A stretch of DNA of 64,000 nucleotides from NCBI GenBank assembly GCA_002077065.1, contig NAJO01000009.1, positions 930,001-994,000 of the forward strand. The letters run 5' to 3'. Below are positions 1-11,400 of this stretch, one piece after another. Within the stretch, counting starts at the first letter, position 1. Each line of letters begins with the position of its first letter. A model generated the notes under the pieces. It did not search any database. It was not told where the DNA came from and saw only the letters and a program-made list of their open reading frames with translations. This stretch comes from Cryoendolithus antarcticus (lineage: Eukaryota; Ascomycota; Dothideomycetes; Cladosporiales; Cladosporiaceae). A program made the translations under genes and the position numbers.

Positions 1-146
1 TTGTCAAGAAGAGGCTTGGGCCGGCGAAGATCGTGCAGGTTGACAATGGAGAGGCTGAGGGTGCGGCAAAGGCGACTGAGGCTACTGGAGACGCTGATCC
101 TGCACCTGAAGAGGAGCATGGCATCACGATTCACGAGGACGACTGA
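1..146 (+). CDS. 3' end of an unidentified protein-coding gene (partial)
   Basis: An open frame enters from the left edge and ends at a TGA at 144-146, giving about 47 residues. The tail begins with a basic stretch (VKKRLGPAKIVQVD), passes through an Ala/Glu-rich low-complexity segment and ends in an acidic HEDD. I do not recognise the family. Codon use and the charged C-terminal tail fit a real fungal exon, but no domain lies inside the window, so no function is proposed. Confidence 0.5.
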   Translation, partial: VKKRLGPAKIVQVDNGEAEGAAKATEATGDADPAPEEEHGITIHEDD

Positions 147-833
147 AGGGTCTGTATGCCTGACTTGATGAAGATCCGCCCACTGCATTACTAGCTGGAG
201 CGATATGAATCTGGCCGATCCGCTGTGGTATAGCCTGCTACGCATGTACTATCCGCGACCAGCTTGTGCTCGCAAACTCAGATCGGAAGTACCCTGCCAA
301 CATCCGATTCGCAACTGCACGAGCGCTCCCGTGACCTAGAAAGCAAGCTTCGAGCGCCATCGCTATTCGAGCTGCCAGGGCACCGTGGTGGTTCTCCATG
401 AATGACCGCTCCTATTAGTAGCTCACATCGCTGGATCGTCTGTAGCCGCATTCGCTGGGGCAGGCTATATCGCTCGGTCGCGGACACCTGGGCCAAGATC
501 GGCATTCCCGTGGGCTCATGCTTGCGCCAACAACCGCTGCCATGGACCCGGGCTACGCATCTACTGAGCAGACTTGGCGGTACAGAAGTGATTATAAGTC
601 GTCGATTGCTGCCGGTACCAATCCGCACAATATGACATGCTATGAGATATGTTGATCAGCAATATGCTAGCGGTGGCAGGGCGGCAAGACAATCCCCGGA
701 AGGGTGACTTACGTCGATTGTTCGTACTCACACGCGGCAAAGCCAGTGTCATAATCTTCGCCTCGCGAAGATTGTATGTCAACTAGCCAGTAGCTCTACC
801 CACCGATTCCATATGAAGAAGTGCCAGTCAGGC
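147..833. other. Intergenic, between two converging gene ends
   Basis: Small overlapping open frames on both strands lack recognisable domains and splice-consistent extensions. It probably holds the 3' untranslated regions of the flanking genes. I see no repeat or RNA gene. Confidence 0.5.
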
Positions 834-1448
834 TCACGCAGAATCTTCGCCACCCTCGGTTGCATCTCCATTGGTACCAATTGCATCAATGTCCATCCCA
901 TTCACATCCCCAGGCAGCTTAGCACCACATCGGTAGACTTCATTCACAGTGCTAAGCAGCACCTCTATTTCCTCCACCGTGAATCTCGCCTCCCAGTCCA
1001 CTACAATGTTCTGCAAAGTCTCAACACACTGCGGCGCCAGATTGAAGATCTGGAAATGCTCGATCTCCGTCAGGCCTTTGACGTCCTGCTCGCGTTGCAG
1101 TCGTCGCCACATTTCAGCCCTGGGAACATCGGGGTCCTGAGCGTGCTTGGCTTCCAGAGGTCCGAGGATCCGTTCATCGAGTTTCTCAGCAAAGAGAGCC
1201 ATGCTTTTAAATCGATTGGAACTATTGTAGGCACCTGGGTTGTCGGCATAGGGATACTTCCGGGAACTTAGCTCGCGCTCGTGTTTTCGCAGGGCGCGTT
1301 GGTAGTTGTCTGCCAGTTCCACAGGTGGCCGTCCAGCAGCTTTGTCAGAAGCGACATCTTGGGCGTTCAGCAGATGTTTGCGCTTGAGGAAGTCAAGGAC
1401 ATCAGCGTTCGAGAGGCGGACCGTGCCTGGGTCAACGATCTCTGGCAT
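834..1448 (-). CDS. RPC17: RNA polymerase III subunit RPC9/Rpc17 (CRCP-like)
   Basis: A single-exon 204-residue protein. The start MPEIVDPGTVRLSNADVLDFL resembles the N-terminus of Rpc17/CRCP, and residues ~125-165 (LTEIEHFQIFNLAPQCVE, then FTVEEIEVLL) match the helical Rpb4/RPC9 HRDC-like fold. In the family this subunit pairs with Rpc25 to form the Pol III stalk that helps recruit TFIIIB and initiate transcription of tRNA and 5S genes in the nucleus. A central insertion (residues ~40-110, basic and Tyr/Pro-rich) makes it longer than the yeast protein. The acidic, Gly-rich C-terminus is probably disordered. No intron is needed. Confidence 0.8.
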   Translation of the reverse strand: MPEIVDPGTVRLSNADVLDFLKRKHLLNAQDVASDKAAGRPPVELADNYQRALRKHERELSSRKYPYADNPGAYNSSNRFKSMALFAEKLDERILGPLEAKHAQDPDVPRAEMWRRLQREQDVKGLTEIEHFQIFNLAPQCVETLQNIVVDWEARFTVEEIEVLLSTVNEVYRCGAKLPGDVNGMDIDAIGTNGDATEGGEDSA

Positions 1449-2301
1449 CGTATCTTATGTGCTGCATGGCATAATTTGCATGAAGTCGATGCTCGGGACT
1501 TTTCACGCCGAGGGACTGATGTCAAAGCCAAGCCTTTTACGGAGTCCGGAGCCGGTGCCAGTTTCCCCGCGATCTCAGTGTCCACATCTTTCAGGGTTCT
1601 CCTCCCTTTGCCCCTCGCTGGATCTCGTCGAGCTGTCGTGATCCTAGGGATTGCTTCACACCATTGCATCCTCATAAAGTGACGTTGGATCGTATCTCAC
1701 TCCCGAGAATCTGCACATACCGGCTTCATGCACGCAGCTCCCGAGCAACAGCCGTACGGATACAAGCACCACCCACGTGAGCCGATAATTTGCGGGTAAA
1801 TTCTAGGTGAAGTCCTTCCCTTTTACCCCGACTCTAACATTCGACCGTCTCGCGGCATTTCTCCCCTCTCTTTCCTCCACAATGGCTCCCCGCCCTCCAC
1901 CTTCCGCAAGTAACGCAGCATGACGACAGCGGATGAAATCGAAAGTCTGGGTCAATATGCGGGCTCACATGTCATTCGCTGTAGTGATGACAAGCTCGCC
2001 CTAGTCTGCAGAAGCATGCCTTCTACAGGCATGGCACGGCTTGGACTAGCTTGTTCTGACATGATCTTGGAGGATATGCTTGTCTAGCCAGGCACCACAG
2101 CTCGTAGCGAGGAAGTTTTCTGTGCCGGCTGATCTTGGCCATGACATGAGGTTGGGTTGCAGTGGAGTAGCACGTCTGTTGCCATGCATTGCAACCGCTA
2201 CGATGTGCTCTCGAGCCGGGTAGACCGAGAAGTACAAGAAGCGTAGGTCCAGCACTTTCAATTTCGCGCAACTTCGAACTTCATCTACAGTAGAAGTCAA
2301 G
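1449..2301. other. Divergent intergenic region upstream of RPC17 and the GH51 gene
   Basis: It holds the 5' flanks of two divergently transcribed genes. The open frames here lack domains and are judged chance. A pyrimidine-rich stretch at about 1850-1880 (ctcccctctctttcctcc) is typical of fungal promoters. I see no repeat. Confidence 0.45.
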
Positions 2302-4458
2302 ATGTTCACGAAGGCTTTTCTCACTGCCGCATTGGCTGCGGCCGCCCAGGCGGTGACCTTTACTGTCAAGTCGACTGACGGCAATGCCACAAGTCCATAT
2401 GCCTACGGGTTGATGTTCGAGGACATCAACAACTCTGGCGATGGTGGCGTGTACGCCGAGCTCATCCGTAAGATCATGCAACAAGCAGCATACACAGGGC
2501 ACTGCTGACATCGTCCAGGAAATCGAGCGTTCCAGGGTGACGGCATTTACAACAAGTCGATCACCTACTGGCACTCCGTCGGTGGGACTACACTCTCGAT
2601 GGCCAACCTCTCAACGCCACTGTCCGCAGAACTTACGAGCTCGCTTCAAGTCTCGGGTGGCAGTGGTAAGAAGGTCGGCGTCTACAACGATGGCTTCTGG
2701 GGTTTCCCGGCTGTTGCCGCTTGGGAGTACCAGGGTTCATTCTACGTTGAGGGCAGCTTGACTGGCAATGTCACTGTTCAGCTTGCTGGCAACTACTCTA
2801 AGACTCTCTACGCCGAGACATCGGTCGCCGTAGCCTCGAAAGCTGGAGCCTGGACGCAGTACAAGTACAGTTTCAAGCCGACCCACGATGCACCGAATGC
2901 CAACAACACGCTATCGTTCACTTGGGACGCATCTGCTGCCAAGGGTGCGGTCAACTTCAACTTGCTCAGCTTGTTCCCTCCTACCTACAAGAACCGACCG
3001 AACGGTAACAGAATGGACCTCATGGAGGCCATGGCTGACCTGAAGCCGTCCTTCTTCCGTGCGCCAGGTGGCAACAACATTGAGGGCAGCAAGGCACCGT
3101 GAGTAGTCTCTATTGGTCATCGTAAAACGTACGCTAACATGCATGTCAGGTACTGGTGGAACTGGACTCAGACTCTTGGCCCTCTTGAGCACCGCGCTGG
3201 CTTCCCCGGCACCTGGGGCTACGAGAACACTGATGGTCTCGGCCTGCTTGAGTACGCCATCTGGGCTGACGATATCGGTATGGAGCTGTTGCTTGGCATC
3301 TGGGATGGGCTGTACCTCGACGGCACCACGCTCACTCTTGCCGAGCTCCAGCCGTACATTCAGTCTGCGCTTGACGAGATTGAGTTCCTCACTGGCGATG
3401 CGTCGACCACCTGGGGTGCTTACCGTGAGTCCCTCGGTCACGGTCCATTCCCACTCAACTTTGTCGAGATCGGCAACGAGGACAGCTTGAGCGACAAGAA
3501 CCGCACATACCCTGCATACCGGTTCAAGGCTTTCTACGACGCCATCTCGGCCAAGTACCCGGATCTCACCTTGATCAGCTCTTACTACGATGTTGACGAG
3601 ACTACCGGGCAGCCGCCATACAATGCCAGCGGTGACTTCCACGAGTACGCCACGCCGGTCCAGATGTCTCAGCAATTCGGTTACTTCGACAACTACACCT
3701 CCGAGCACCCGCTCTTGATCGGTGAGTGGGCCGTCATTGACTACAACATTCCCGGCTTCAACGGCCCGGTCTGGTATGCCGGCGCTCCACGTGCGTACTT
3801 CCCATTCTGGTACGGCTCCGTTGCAGAGGCCGTCTTCCTGCTCGGTGCCGAGCGCAACTCGGACAAGATCATCGGTGCCGCGTACGCTCCCGGCTTCATG
3901 AACTTGAACAAGTGGGAGTGGATCCCCGACAACATTGCATACGATGCCTACCCAGGCAACACCATCTTGTCGACCAGCTACTACGTCATCAAGCTGCTCG
4001 CCAACACCCGTATCACTGAGAACTTGCCCACGACTGAGGCTCAGCTCGGTCCTGCGTTCTGGGTCGCTGGTCGCAACGACAAGACTGGCTCGCACATTCT
4101 CAAGGCGGCTGTCTACAACAGCACCGGCAACGTGCCCTTCTCCTTCAACTTCGAGGGTGTGGGAGCCGGTGCTGTCGGTCAGCTTACGTACCTCACTGCG
4201 CAGAACATGAACGCCTCATCCACCATTGGCAACAACATTGTTCAGACGCACACTCAGAGTGTCCGAGCCAACCGTAACGGATACTTCAACTTCGCGCTTC
4301 CCGACTACAGCGTGGCTGTCTTTGAGGTCGACGCCAACAACGCCGGCAACGGACATCACTATGGCGGCAAGGGTAATCGCCAAGGGTGGAAGGGATTCAA
4401 GAACTGGGGTAAAGGTGGCTACGGGAACCACAACCAGTGGGGCCAGCCAGGCTGGTAG
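2302..4458 (+). CDS. Secreted alpha-L-arabinofuranosidase, glycoside hydrolase family 51
   Basis: Three exons (2302-2467, 2519-3098, 3150-4458) join in frame to a 684-residue protein. Both introns are 51 nt, with CTGAC or GCTAAC branch points. A signal peptide (MFTKAFLTAALAAAAQAV) opens it. The N-terminal beta domain follows, then the (beta/alpha)8 catalytic domain with GGNNIEG and WNWTQTLGPL. The acid/base Glu is in EIGNED (about E359) and the nucleophile Glu in IGEWAV (about E441). The family removes terminal arabinose from arabinoxylan and arabinan outside the cell. The last 40 residues form a Gly/His/Trp/Asn-rich tail (GHHYGGKGNRQGWKG...) beyond the usual C-terminal beta-sandwich. Splice joins were chosen because they restore family-conserved sequence (LIRNRAFQGDG and SKAPYWWNW). 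Confidence 0.93.
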
Positions 4459-4833
4459 ATATGGGTAATGTCAGTGGAATGAGGTTGACGATGTGAAATG
4501 ACCACAGATAGCTCGAAAAAAAAGAAATTGCACAAAGTCAAAGCACACTCATCCCATCACTGCGCTTCGACGAATTTAGTAACTCGGCCTTAAACCTCGC
4601 AGACACCCGGCAAGCACTTGCGATACTCGTCGATTAAAGTCGCAGTGGACACGAGGATCATCTTCCATCCCACAGATCTCTCCTCACGCAGCGGTCAATG
4701 GCGACACTTGCTAGCAGTGTCTGATGGTAAGCCCTCTTTACAACACTGAGCATTGCTTCTGCATTCCTGCCATCGACAACTCACTGTAAGTATTCATCTT
4801 ACTGCCGGTACCGACCGAGCCTTACCACTCATC
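4459..4833. other. Intergenic between two + strand genes
   Basis: Contains the GH51 3' flank, with an A-rich run near 4517, and the short promoter of the SUR7-like gene. Nothing else is recognised. Confidence 0.45.
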
Positions 4834-5700
4834 ATGGCCATCGCAAATTTTCTCCACTGGCAAGTATCAAGTACAAGCAGGCCAACCGGCAAATCGGTGC
4901 TGACCATACGATATATTTAGGCTCGGCGCAGCGTTCGTCTTCATCGCCTCCATCCTGTTCCTCACCACCACACTCTCGGCACCAGTCTGGAATCACATCG
5001 GCCTCCTCAACGTCCATCTGACGAACGGTTCTGAGATCAATTTCGGCACGTTCGGCCACTGCATCTTGAATGATGGCCCCTCCGAGTACGTCCCTTGTAG
5101 TCTGTCTTTCAATAAAATTCGCTGATCGATTCGCGCAGGCATGCAGCAGACTACTGCTCAGCTACCAGCATCGGCTACGCTCCAGCTCACATTGTAGCTG
5201 CATCAGACTACACAAGACTCACTGACATGGAGGCTGGCACGGCTGATAGTCTTACCAGGGCCATGATCCTACATCCCATCATCAGCGCTGTTACCTTCTT
5301 CGCCTGGCTCACAGCTCTCGGCGCCGGACTTTTCGGCTCACTCGTCAGCCTCGCCCTGGCCGGCATCGCACTCGTGCTCTGCATGATCGTTCTCGGGACA
5401 GATTTTACGCTATTCGGTGTTACAAGGCATTACGTCAATAGTGACTGGAGCGGGAGTCATGCCAAATTTGGGGAGGCAATATGGTGTCTGGTCGCTGGGT
5501 CCGTGCTATCCTCATGGGGCTGTGTGCTCGTTGGCTTCACTTGTCTAAGGAACAGGAACGAGGAGAAGAGAGCAGAGAGACTCAGGACGGCAGCATCTGG
5601 TAGCGCTGCCATGCCGCCACCGCTGCCACCTTTGGGGAGGAGGAAGCGGTTTTGGATCTTTCAAGGTGGCACACAGATCTCAAGCTCACGAAAAAACTGA
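4834..5700 (+). CDS. SUR7/PalI-family four-helix membrane protein
   Basis: Three exons (4834-4859, 4921-5085, 5139-5700) give 250 residues. There are four hydrophobic segments: LGAAFVFIASILFL, PIISAVTFFAWLTALGAGLF, LALAGIALVLCMIVLG and AIWCLVAGSVLSSWGCVLVG. The loop after the first carries FGTFGHC followed by YCSATSIGY, the paired-cysteine pattern of the SUR7/PalI family (eisosome, plasma-membrane organisation and pH-signalling proteins). The cytosolic tail is basic, with a Pro-rich patch. The first intron has a GC donor (TG|GCAAGT ... TTTAG); reading any GT donor there breaks the frame. The family is fairly clear; the exact role (Sur7, Fmp45 or PalI-like) is not. Confidence 0.8.
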
Positions 5701-6149
5701 TGAGACTCATTGCATGACGCAGTCGAACATAGCAAAGTGGAGGCTTTACTACGTTTGTGCAGCGATGATTCAGTTGCAGATGATGGATGTTGACATCGTA
5801 ACACAATTTGAGGCCGCATTGTTGGATGCCTCAGGCGTTACGGCCCAGATCTACCCGATCACCACTTCCAAGGTTCCCAGTCCATCGCTTGTAACCAATT
5901 GACAGCTGGTGCACTTACGCATCTGCTCCGTGATCAGGGCACGTAGAGCCCGACGAGACTCTTCTGTTCCTATCAAGCCATCGCTAGGCAACGCCAGCGC
6001 GGACCAGGACTGCATCGCTGGTGGCGTCGGTCTGGCCTTACGCTATAGGCTGGGCGCGCATCTGCGCCCAGGGACGTGCATGAGAAGCGGCCTCAAGTGG
6101 TGAACTGATTATATACATTAGCGGCTCGCCGGCCACAAACTGTCGCGCG
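5701..6149. other. Intergenic before the CorA-like gene
   Basis: No supported coding sequence. One short + strand frame near 5909-6103 is Arg/Ala-rich with no family features and is judged chance. Confidence 0.4.
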
Positions 6150-8405
6150 ATGATGGCTAAGTACTTCTGTATCTCTGTCTCGACTCAAATCACTGTGCAA
6201 CTATGGCTACAACAAGCAACGTTCACCGAAGTAACACCCTCGAAGCCAACCGGGCCCCGATAGTCAAACGGCCTAGGTACAGTTGGCGGAGACACTGGTA
6301 CAGGCCATACAAGCAAGCCTACCAGGTAGGATTGCCCAGATATCTCGTCAGCCGATATTCTCCGCGCCTGCTGACCCACTACAGGTGCCTCAAGCCCTTC
6401 ACGATTTCGCTTGCGGTCTGGACGGCTCAGCCCATGTCCGCGCTCGTTGGCGAGACTATGTCATTGATCTCAGTACGAACGACAGCGGTGAAGTTATAGA
6501 CGACTGTTGCTGGCTTACTGACGCCGATGGCTACATTCTCAACAACGTTGACGGGCATTCGATCGCCCAGAGCCTGGATCGTGTGCAGGCGAGGCTTACC
6601 GCGTCTGACGCGACGCGACCGACGGTCTTTGCCATCAACGCCCATATGAGCGAAGACGTCAGCCGTATCGTGGACGACACCGTCGAGGGGCTGTATCGGC
6701 ATGCATATCGGACTTTCCACACCACATTTGGGCGTGAAGCGCGAGGCAAGCTTCAACAGCCCACGGCCGAGCGGGAGGTAGTCTGTCTCACTGGGCTAGT
6801 CGAGCGCATCCTCGTCTCGGCTTGGCCACGATCTGGCGACACAGTGCTGGCATCACGCGTGCAACCTCTGCCGTCCACGACTCAGCAATGGGTGCCAGTA
6901 CTGCCTTCATCCGCTCGATGCCCTGGGGCTGGTCCGCAGGCTCAAGTGGCATACCAGAGGATCGATGTTGTCTTCGCGTGGATGCACGAACCCCCCGAAG
7001 CTTTCCTCAGCTCCGTCCTTGGTTTCCAAGACTGGAACATCTATGTCACTGAACCTTTCGTGACTCGGCCGATCTTGAGTACACTTCGTCTGCGTGACGT
7101 TACAGAGGAAGGGAGTAGTACGCGCCGATTTGCTGTCCTAGCGTCCTCGTCTCAGATGCTGCGTTCAATGCGTACCAGCTATCGTAAGTCAGTCGTCGGA
7201 CCTGTATTGGATATAGACCGCGATGCGAATGCATACCTTCTGGCGGTCATCCTATCTTGCGTCACTGCCATTCGGGACAGCGTCTGTAACTATAGACGTA
7301 CCTCTGACAGCAGGCTTCAGGAAGTGGTAGGCTTGACCGACCATGCGTGATGTGCGATGCATCGCTGATGAAGTGACAGAATGCGGCATCTCGGCGTGAT
7401 CCATCAGTGTCAAAGGTGCAATATCTTCTACATCTGAAAGAATGCCATGAGAGCCATGCAAGTGCCATCCGACAAAATGCCCAGACCATGACCGAACTTC
7501 TGCACGCCGTCTCGCCACCTGGTCGAGACGCCCTCGATGCGTGGGACGATCTACTAGCCTGTGTAGAAGACTTCGAATACCTTGCGGCAGAGACAACAGT
7601 CTCTATCAAAGGCGTCTCCGACTTGATCGAGCTAATCACAGCGCAAGTGGATCTCTTCGACAAGCGCCGAAGCAAAGTAATCGGATTGCTGCTAGCGATA
7701 TATGTGCCCTTGGCCTTCGCTACGGTACGTAATCGAGAGCCCCAAGAACTCGAACGAGCTGACGATTGCAGTCTTTGTTTGGTATGAACATCGAGGACCT
7801 ATCGCAAGCAGTCTTCTGGACGAACACCACCGTATCTGACGGCAACATCACCGACATCTCTGCCACCCTGACCTCGACCGACCAACCCGGCAACCACGCG
7901 TGGCCAATATGGCAGTTTGGCGTTGTGGCCGGCTCCTTGACCTTAGGCAGTGTCATCCTCCCACTCATCGCTGGCCGCACCTTCCGCGCCGTCTCACGTT
8001 TTGCCATCCGCAATCGCAGGAGGTTTCGCACGGGTGTCAGCCTTGCTATGTTTGCGTCAGTAGTCAATGCCTGCATAATGCGCGTCCGCTCACTGACACC
8101 CCGTTAGATCAGTAGCGAGTGCATGGTCGTTCATGGGATACGTCCCGGCGACCATCGGCATTCTTGTCTCGCTGCTCGCCTTGATACACTTCCTCCTCAC
8201 TGGTGAAGGCCGGGCTGCCCCGCGCAGGCTTGCACAAGTTCTGTGCTGGCTTGTTGTGCTCGCAATATCGGCGCTGAGCTGTACTCCCCTGGGATTTGGC
8301 GACTTTGTCCTCTTCATACTTATGCTGTATATTTGGGTCTGGATTCTTGTCAATTGGACCACAGCGCCGAAAGGCAGGTCGTGGTACTTGTGGCGAGGAC
8401 TGTAG
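6150..8405 (+). CDS. CorA-like multi-pass membrane protein (GMN motif)
   Basis: Proposed exons are 6150-6230, 6283-about 7326, about 7416-7724, 7772-8055 and 8108-8405, for about 671 residues. The last two introns (47 and 52 nt) are secure: they join YVPLAFAT to SLFGMN and LAMFA to SVASAWSF. The signature is the CorA Mg2+ channel motif, a helix ending in PLAFAT followed by SLFGMN. A long helical region (VQYLLHLKECHESHA..., then VDLFDKRRSKVIGLL) precedes it, as in fungal CorA-like proteins. Unlike bacterial CorA, which has two helices, several more hydrophobic segments follow GMN (about 7920-8390). The 5' exon is inferred from phase. The exon 2/3 junction is ambiguous; one alternative is donor 7298 with acceptor 7407. 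Divalent-cation transport is a family inference. Confidence 0.7.
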
Positions 8406-8454
8406 TGTATGGAGACGCAAGAATTTGCTGCGAGGTAGCAGGCAATGTACTGAT

Positions 8455-11400
8455 CTACAAGCTCAGTAACCTTAGTAGGAGTCTAACATCTTTGATCTCC
8501 GCCTCCTCTTCTGCAATGACCTTGCCCTCACCTCGCTTCTCCTGCTTGACAACACCCTTGCTAGCAGCCTTGACGAAAGTCTCCTTCTGCGCCTCGAACA
8601 TCTCTTCCACGAGTTTCTCGCTCTCCGTCCTGCTCGCCTCATTACTCCCAGCCTTCTCTCCATTCACCTTCTCCGCCGCCTCGCCATTCACGGCCTCAGC
8701 AGGTGCGAGGACTGAGTATGCTACTCGTACGTCGTCAGTCGGTACAAGACCGGCGGACTTGCGCAATCGCTGGATACGATTGAGGACTTCGCGAGCAAGA
8801 CCTTCCTGCGCCAACTCAGGGTAAGCCTTCGAATCCAGCAACACCATAACCTCCCCCTCAACCGCAACCTCCATGTCCTTCGTCTCAGGACTCGACTTCA
8901 CGCCCCTCTGCACCCTCAGATCCTCAGTCTCAAGTGTATGGCCCTCGACAACGATCTGGCCTGATTCGAGGAATCCGTGGATCTGCTCAGGCGTCAACGC
9001 AGGAAGAGCTTTCCGAATCTTCGCAGCGTCTTTCTTGAACTTTTGGCCCAGGTTCTTGACGTCTGCTAGGACTGTGTACTCGACTCCGTAGGCTTTCTCG
9101 TCGGATGTGAGGACTAAGTCGCGGACGTTCAGCTCTTCAGTGACATAGCGTTCGAGCGTCTTGACATCTTCCAGGAATTGCTTGTCCTGGTTCAGAATGA
9201 TGTAAGTTTTCAGCGGCGTTTTGAGCGAGAGTGTTCGACGATCGCGGCAGAGTCGGCCGAGCTCGATGACTTTCTGCATGGCTGCTACGCGGCGCTCGAC
9301 CACGGCGTCGAAGAGTTCTTCCCTGACTGTGGGGAAGCGGAGGAAGTGTACTGATCTGTAGTCCTGGTCTTTCATCAGGGTTGAGGGGAGGTGGGGAACG
9401 AGGCGCGTGAAGATGTTGTCGCTTAGGAAGGGTATGAAAGGCGCGAGGGCGCGGACGAGGGTATAGACGACTTCGAAGAGGGTGTTCAGGGCGTGCAGAG
9501 TATCGTTAGTCTCATCGTCGACTTGAGATGAGGTGCCATTGGTATGCGTGCCATTGGCTGTGGGCTTTGCGGGAGCGGACGTAGCTTGTCCCTTCAGTCT
9601 GCTGCGGTTGAAGCGGATGTACCAATTTGTTGTGTCATCAACCATCTTCAGTAGCCGCGGCACAACAGTGTATAGTCTGTACGCCTCCATCTCCGCGTTG
9701 ACATACTGCAGTAACGATTGCGTCGCAGCGAGAATCCAACGATCCATGACGTTCTCGTTCGTCTTCTGCATATCCGGGTCGTATGTGAAGTCTTCGCCAG
9801 TGTTCTTCTTGTACAGCGCTGCCTGCTGTGCGAAGAAGTTGTAGCTGTTCCACAAGGGCAGCAAGACGCCTGAGACGATCTGTCGCACACCCTGTTCGCT
9901 GAATCGCAGCGGCTCGCCTCGTACCACTGGCGAGTCGATCAAGTATAGCCGCAAGGCATCAGACCCATACTTGTCGATGACCAGCATAGGATCTGGGAAG
10001 TTCTTGAGCGACTTCGACATCTTCTTGCCGTCCTCTGCCAGTACAATGCCATTGACGACGCAGTTCTGGTAAGGGAACGTCTGGAACAGATGCGTACCCA
10101 ACACTGACATCGTGTAGAACCAGCCTCTCGTCTGGTCCAGACCCTCAGCAATAAAGTCACCAGGGAACCTGGTGAACAGCTCCTTGCCAGGCCCATCAGT
10201 CCTCGACACACCACTATCCGGATCTGAAGCATCAAATCCAGGATAGCTGAATGGGTAGTGTGACGAAGCATAAGGCATACTGCCAGACTCGAACCAGCAA
10301 TCAAACACTTCTTCCACCCGTTTCAGCACGCCTTTGCCCTGTTTCGAAGGTATGGTGATATGATCCACAGCATCGCGGTGCAGGTCAGTCAGATCCCCCT
10401 TGTACCCACTTAGCTCCTTCAACTCTGCCACGGAACCCACACAAACCACCTCTTTCATATCCTCACTTACCCACAATGGCAGCGGTGTCCCCCAATATCG
10501 ATTTCTGGACACATTCCAGTCCCTCGCTGCACCAAGCCAGGCGTTGAAGCGTCCAGTCTTCACATTCGAAGGCACCCAATGTGTTTTCTCCAGATTCTCC
10601 AACAGCTCTGGCACCACACTCTCGACCTGAATGAACCAACTCGGCACCGCGCGTTGTATGAGCGGTGTCTTCGAGCGAGGGCAATGAGGATATCTATGCA
10701 GAATCTGCGACTTCCGGACTAGCCTTCCACTAGCTTCGAGGTACTTGATGATGTTCTTATCGGCGGCTTTCACGTGCTGGCCTTCGAAGTCAGGCACTTC
10801 GCTCGTGTATTCGCCGCTCGCGTTCAGAGGATTCGGAGGCGGTCGATCGCCGTTGATCAGGCCAAGTCGCCAGGAGATGTTGTAATCGTCCTCACCGAAT
10901 GCTGGCGATTGGTGCACGATGCCCACACCATCATCTTGCTTGACGTATGTGTCTAGCAGCATCTTGAAGCCAATGCCTCGGAACTGCTCCTCGAAGTATG
11001 TGAACAAAGGCTTGTATCGCCAGCCTTCGAGATCCGATCCCTTCGTCTTCCATAGCACCTTGTACTTCGCTTTCTTGGGGTCCTTGTACAGCACTTTCAA
11101 CCCAGCCTCCAGCATCATATACCGTTTGTCTGACTCCAGATCATGCACCAACCAGTACTCATAATCCGGATGCGCGCAAAGCGCCAGATTGCTCGGCAAC
11201 GTCCAAGGCGTCGTCGTCCACGCAACGAATGATATATCCTCCGTCCCAGCAGCCTTCAGCGCCTCCTCTAGCTTCACTCTGATCTCCTCGGGCTGCTCAC
11301 TCACAGCCAGCACCGGGAAGCTCACGGTAATAGCCGGATCTGTGACATCCTTATACTCCTCCTGCGCCTCGCTCTTACTCAACGGCGTGTTCAACGCAGT

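Noticed and set aside
2911..4095. 394-codon open frame on the - strand inside the GH51 gene
   Set aside because: It is antisense to a well-supported catalytic exon; the Val/Glu/Arg-rich composition is what the reverse of GC-rich coding codons gives, and no domain is visible.
7180..7230. Perfect GTAAGT donor inside the CorA-like second exon
   Set aside because: The nearest in-phase acceptor would give a 34-nt intron; reading through keeps a long frame, so I left it unspliced, though this part of the model is uncertain.
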